From contig JODI01000096.1 in assembly GCA_000720805.1 (NCBI GenBank), positions 1 to 27,587 of the forward strand: DNA of 27,587 nt. Reading direction: 5' to 3'. Positions 25,065 through 27,587 of the stretch are shown piece after piece (within the stretch, counting starts at the first letter, position 1; each line of letters begins with the position of its first letter). Below the pieces are notes generated by a model that worked only from the letters and a program-made list of their open reading frames with translations, had not been told where the DNA came from and did no database searches. Made by a program: the position numbers and the translations under genes. Source of the DNA: Streptomyces violaceoruber (GTDB lineage: Bacteria > Actinomycetota > Actinomycetes > Streptomycetales > Streptomycetaceae).

Positions 25065-26631
25065 CTAGCGGCCCTGATAGCGGGCCGCGGTCGTGCGGGC
25101 CTTGCCGAGCTTGCGGTAGAGCTGCCGACCGGGGCACTCCGTGGCGAAGCCGTCCCGATGGCCGGAGATCACGTTCAGTCGTACGTTCTTTCCCTTTCGG
25201 TAGAGATTGCCACCGCCGGACTTCAGATATGTCTTTCCACGCGGATTGCCCCCGTGCAGGCCGAGCTTCCACGCGGTGAGGCCGGCGATGGCGTCCACCG
25301 CGACGGCGGGCGGTTTGCGGGAGCCGAACGTGCCGAGGACGGCGATCCCCATGCTGTTGGTGTTGAATCCGAGCGTGTGTGCGCCCCGGACTGGCTTCGC
25401 CACGCCCCCGGCCCGTCCCTCGTAGATGTTTCCGCACTTGTCGACGAGGAAGTTGTAGCCGATGTCGCGCCAGCCCATGCTCTTCACGTGGTAGCGGTAG
25501 ATACCACGGATGACGGAGGGTGCCTGCGCACAGCGGTATCCGTTGCCGGAGGCCGTGTGGTGGACGAAGGCCACCTTGACCTTCTTCGTGTAGACGAACC
25601 CGCGTTCCCGCAGTTTCTCGTCGGCGCCCCAGCCACGCCGGGTGGCGATGCGCGGACGGGGTCCGATGTACGGCTTCACGCGCTGCTCCGACGTCAACTC
25701 CCCGGATCGCAGGGCCAACAGCTCCCGCTCGGTCGAGCGCCGGTCGAGCGCGGGGATCTCGGTGGCCCCGAGGGGGGGCGGACAGTTCGGTGTTGACCCG
25801 GGAGGCTTCCACGGCGGCGAGGGCCTCGGCGGGTTCGGCGGTCGGGGCGAGGTTGCGGACGGCGGCCCGGTGGCCGACGGCGGCGTCACCGACGGCGGTA
25901 CCGGTGGCCCCGGTGCCATGTGCGGCCCCGGTGTCATGCCCCGCCGCAGCGCCGGCGGCCGCGGCGTCGTCGGTGGCGGGCGCTGCCGTCCGGACGGTCG
26001 GCGTCGCCGCCTCGCCCGGGTCGACCAGTTCGAGGCGCAGTCCGGAGGGGAGGGGGGAGTACGACGTCGTCGGCGTGCGGGAGCCGCGAGCCGTTCCTTT
26101 CAGCTGGGGCTCGGACTCCGGCCGTACTCGTACCTCCACGCCGTCCGAGTCGCCGACCCACAGCGGGGCCGTCGCACCGCGCACCCGGCCGGAGGTGCGC
26201 TCGGCGGTGTCCGGGTCGGCCGCGTGGTCGGCGTTGTGTGTCTCGACGTCCTGCCAGCCGGACCAGGTTCCCGTGCCGGCCGCGCGGGTGCGGACCTGGA
26301 CGCGGCCGTGGAGTTCGGTGTCCGGGTCGTCCCAGACCACGCCGACGAGCGAGAAGTGCCGTACGTCCCGGCGGGGAAGGCCCTGTTCGGCGGTGGGGCC
26401 GAGGGTGCGGTCGCGGGCGAGGGGCACCAGCGGCAGCGACTGGGTGCTGCCGGACGCCTCCGCGGCCGGCGCCCGTCTCCCGGTCGCCGTGGCCGCGTTG
26501 ACCGCCGGGGCCGCGGCGGCCTGAGCCCTCGCCGGGGCCGGAGCGTGTGCCGCGGCCCCGGATGGGGTCGACGGAAGGGCCAGGGCGGCCGTACAGGTGA
26601 CACCGATCGAGGAAGCAAGGAATCCACGCAT
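25065..26631 (-). pseudogene. Secreted peptidoglycan-recognition amidase, frameshifted
   Basis: An N-acetylmuramoyl-L-alanine amidase of the PGRP/amidase-2 type, broken by one extra base in a C7 run (G7 at 25772-25778 on +). Upstream part: signal peptide GFLASSIGVTCTAALALPS, an Ala-rich linker, then a beta domain (FSLVGVVWDDPDTELHGRVQVRTR). Downstream part, in another frame: the zinc-site HHTAS, the core YNFLVDKCGNIYEGRAGG and NSMGIAVLGTF, and the closing GHRDGFATECPG, giving the His, His and Cys ligands of an active zinc amidase. With one C removed the gene is 521 codons without interruption. ATG 26631 has an AGGA site 8 bases upstream. A sequencing error is quite possible; otherwise it is a recent mutation. 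Confidence 0.85.
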
Positions 26632-26758
26632 GCCCCTGATCCTGGACATAGTCATACATATCTGTCCATTGGGGAGTTGACGGACCGTCGGACGGGGTTC
26701 CGCCGAACCGGCGACGGGGCGAGGGCCCGGCGGCTCGAAGCGCGGGGGCGGCCCCGCG

Positions 26759-26764
26759 TACCCT
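26759..26764 (+). promoter_or_regulatory. -10 box for leaderless TIGR03089 transcript
   Basis: TACCCT (TAnnnT type) ends 7 bases before the GTG start at 26772, and no ribosome site is present, the arrangement seen for leaderless mRNAs. No convincing -35 is seen. Confidence 0.45.
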
Positions 26765-26771
26765 TCTTCGG

Positions 26772-27527
26772 GTGAACGCCACCGACCACACCCCTGCCGA
26801 CCTGCTGCGTTCCGCGCTCGCCGCGGACCCCGGACGCCCGCTGGTGACCTTCTACGACGACGCCACCGGCGAACGGGTCGAACTGTCCGTGGCCACCTTC
26901 GCCAATTGGGTGGCCAAGACCTCGAACCTCCTCCAGGGCGAACTCGCCGCCGCACCGGGTGACCGGGTCGCGCTGCTGCTGCCCGCGCACTGGCAGACGG
27001 CGGTGTGGCTGCTGGCCTGTGCGTCGGTGGGGGTGGTCGCGGACGTCGGCGGGGATCCGGCGGCGGCGGACGTGGTGGTGAGCGGTCCTGACACCCTGGA
27101 GGCGGCACGCGCGTGCCCCGGGGAACGGGTCGCGCTGGCGCTACGCCCGCTCGGCGGGCGCTTTCCGCAGGCGCCGGCGGGGTTCGCGGACTACGCCGTG
27201 GAAGTACCGAGCCAGGGGGACCGGTTCGTGCCGTTCGCACCGGTGGACCCCGAGGAGCCGGCGCTGATCGTTGCCGGGCGGGAGTTCAGCGGGGCGGAGG
27301 TCGTCGAGCGGGCCCGGGCAGAGGCACCGGGGCTGGGGCTCACGGGACTGGGATCGCGGCTGCTGTCCGGGCTGCCGTACGACACCTGGGAGGGGCTGAA
27401 CGCGGGGCTGTACGCACCCTTGGCCACCGGAGGCTCGGTGGTGCTGTGCCGGAACCTCGACCAGCTGGGCGAGGAGGGGCTGGCCAAGCGGATCGAGAGC
27501 GAGCGGGTCAGCGCCACGGCCCGGTAG
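26772..27527 (+). CDS. TIGR03089 family protein (short AMP-binding-like)
   Basis: A 251-residue protein of the actinobacterial TIGR03089 family, related to the N-terminal part of acyl-CoA synthetases but only about half as long. Visible: LVTFYDDATGERVELSVATFANWVAKTSNLL, GDRVALLLPAHWQTAVWLLACASVGVVADV, and a short C-terminal PLATGGSVVLCRNLD. The ATP-loop (P-loop-like TSGTTG) of true synthetases is absent, so catalysis is doubtful. GTG 26772 appears leaderless (see the TACCCT box). Divergent from the amidase gene. In this gene order an LCP-family (LytR-CpsA-Psr) gene usually lies next to it, outside the window. Confidence 0.9.
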   Translation: MNATDHTPADLLRSALAADPGRPLVTFYDDATGERVELSVATFANWVAKTSNLLQGELAAAPGDRVALLLPAHWQTAVWLLACASVGVVADVGGDPAAADVVVSGPDTLEAARACPGERVALALRPLGGRFPQAPAGFADYAVEVPSQGDRFVPFAPVDPEEPALIVAGREFSGAEVVERARAEAPGLGLTGLGSRLLSGLPYDTWEGLNAGLYAPLATGGSVVLCRNLDQLGEEGLAKRIESERVSATAR

Positions 27528-27587
27528 GCGACGTCCGGTCGCCCCGGAGCCCCCGCTGCCGAACCCCCGCCCCACGGTCCCTAACCC

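Noticed and set aside
24787..27240. An 817-codon minus-strand frame spanning the amidase
   Set aside because: Only the part before the C7 run reads like protein; the rest is the shifted frame, and the part upstream of 26631 overlaps the divergent TIGR03089 gene.

Overview
The window is high-GC actinobacterial chromosome, almost certainly Streptomyces. GTG starts are frequent, start and stop codons overlap as GTGA, and an 87-residue WhiB is present. The gene order manB / SIS protein / manA, a DUF3499 protein, a zincin-like protein, whiB, fbiA, fbiB, a sugar-nucleotide transferase and a TIGR03089 protein is the conserved actinobacterial arrangement also known from mycobacteria (Rv3255c-Rv3268). 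It is a housekeeping core region, not a mobile island: I see no integrase, transposase, tRNA, rRNA or CRISPR array.

Layout. 1-332 is a T-rich non-coding stretch. 333-2421 holds a divergent pair of membrane proteins, SpoIIM-like (-) and RDD (+). 2482-4715 holds an unrecognised protein and S-adenosylhomocysteinase (both -), separated by a strong terminator; ahcY has a long, structured leader. 5079-5426 is a frame-broken relic of a type I signal peptidase. 5493-10994 is a minus-strand block read manB, Trm112-like, SIS isomerase-like, manA, then a cation diffusion facilitator; it interconverts hexose and mannose phosphates that lead to GDP-mannose. 11589-12757 carries a divergent DUF3499 / zincin-like pair. 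12864-18073 carries a very large membrane glycosyltransferase coupled by a 4-base overlap to a secreted DUF5719 protein. 18331-18594 is whiB, followed by about 740 bases without a clear gene. 19339-23547 (+) carries cysteine dioxygenase, the coenzyme F420 genes fbiA and fbiB, and an AlkA-like DNA glycosylase. 23708-26631 (-) carries a mannose-1-phosphate guanylyltransferase-like enzyme and a secreted peptidoglycan-recognition amidase that is frameshifted in a G7/C7 run. 26772-27527 (+) is a TIGR03089 protein.

Working together: manA, manB and the nucleotidyltransferase supply activated mannose; the large glycosyltransferase, DUF5719 protein and amidase act at the cell surface; whiB controls sporulation septation; fbiA/fbiB finish F420.

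The less ordinary signals are a perfect 9 x 9-bp tandem repeat that forms the start of fbiB, the homopolymer frameshift in the amidase, the signal peptidase relic, the ahcY leader, several gene junctions filled with short tandem repeats, and a cluster of small overlapping frames upstream of cysteine dioxygenase. I found no convincing new multi-gene system.
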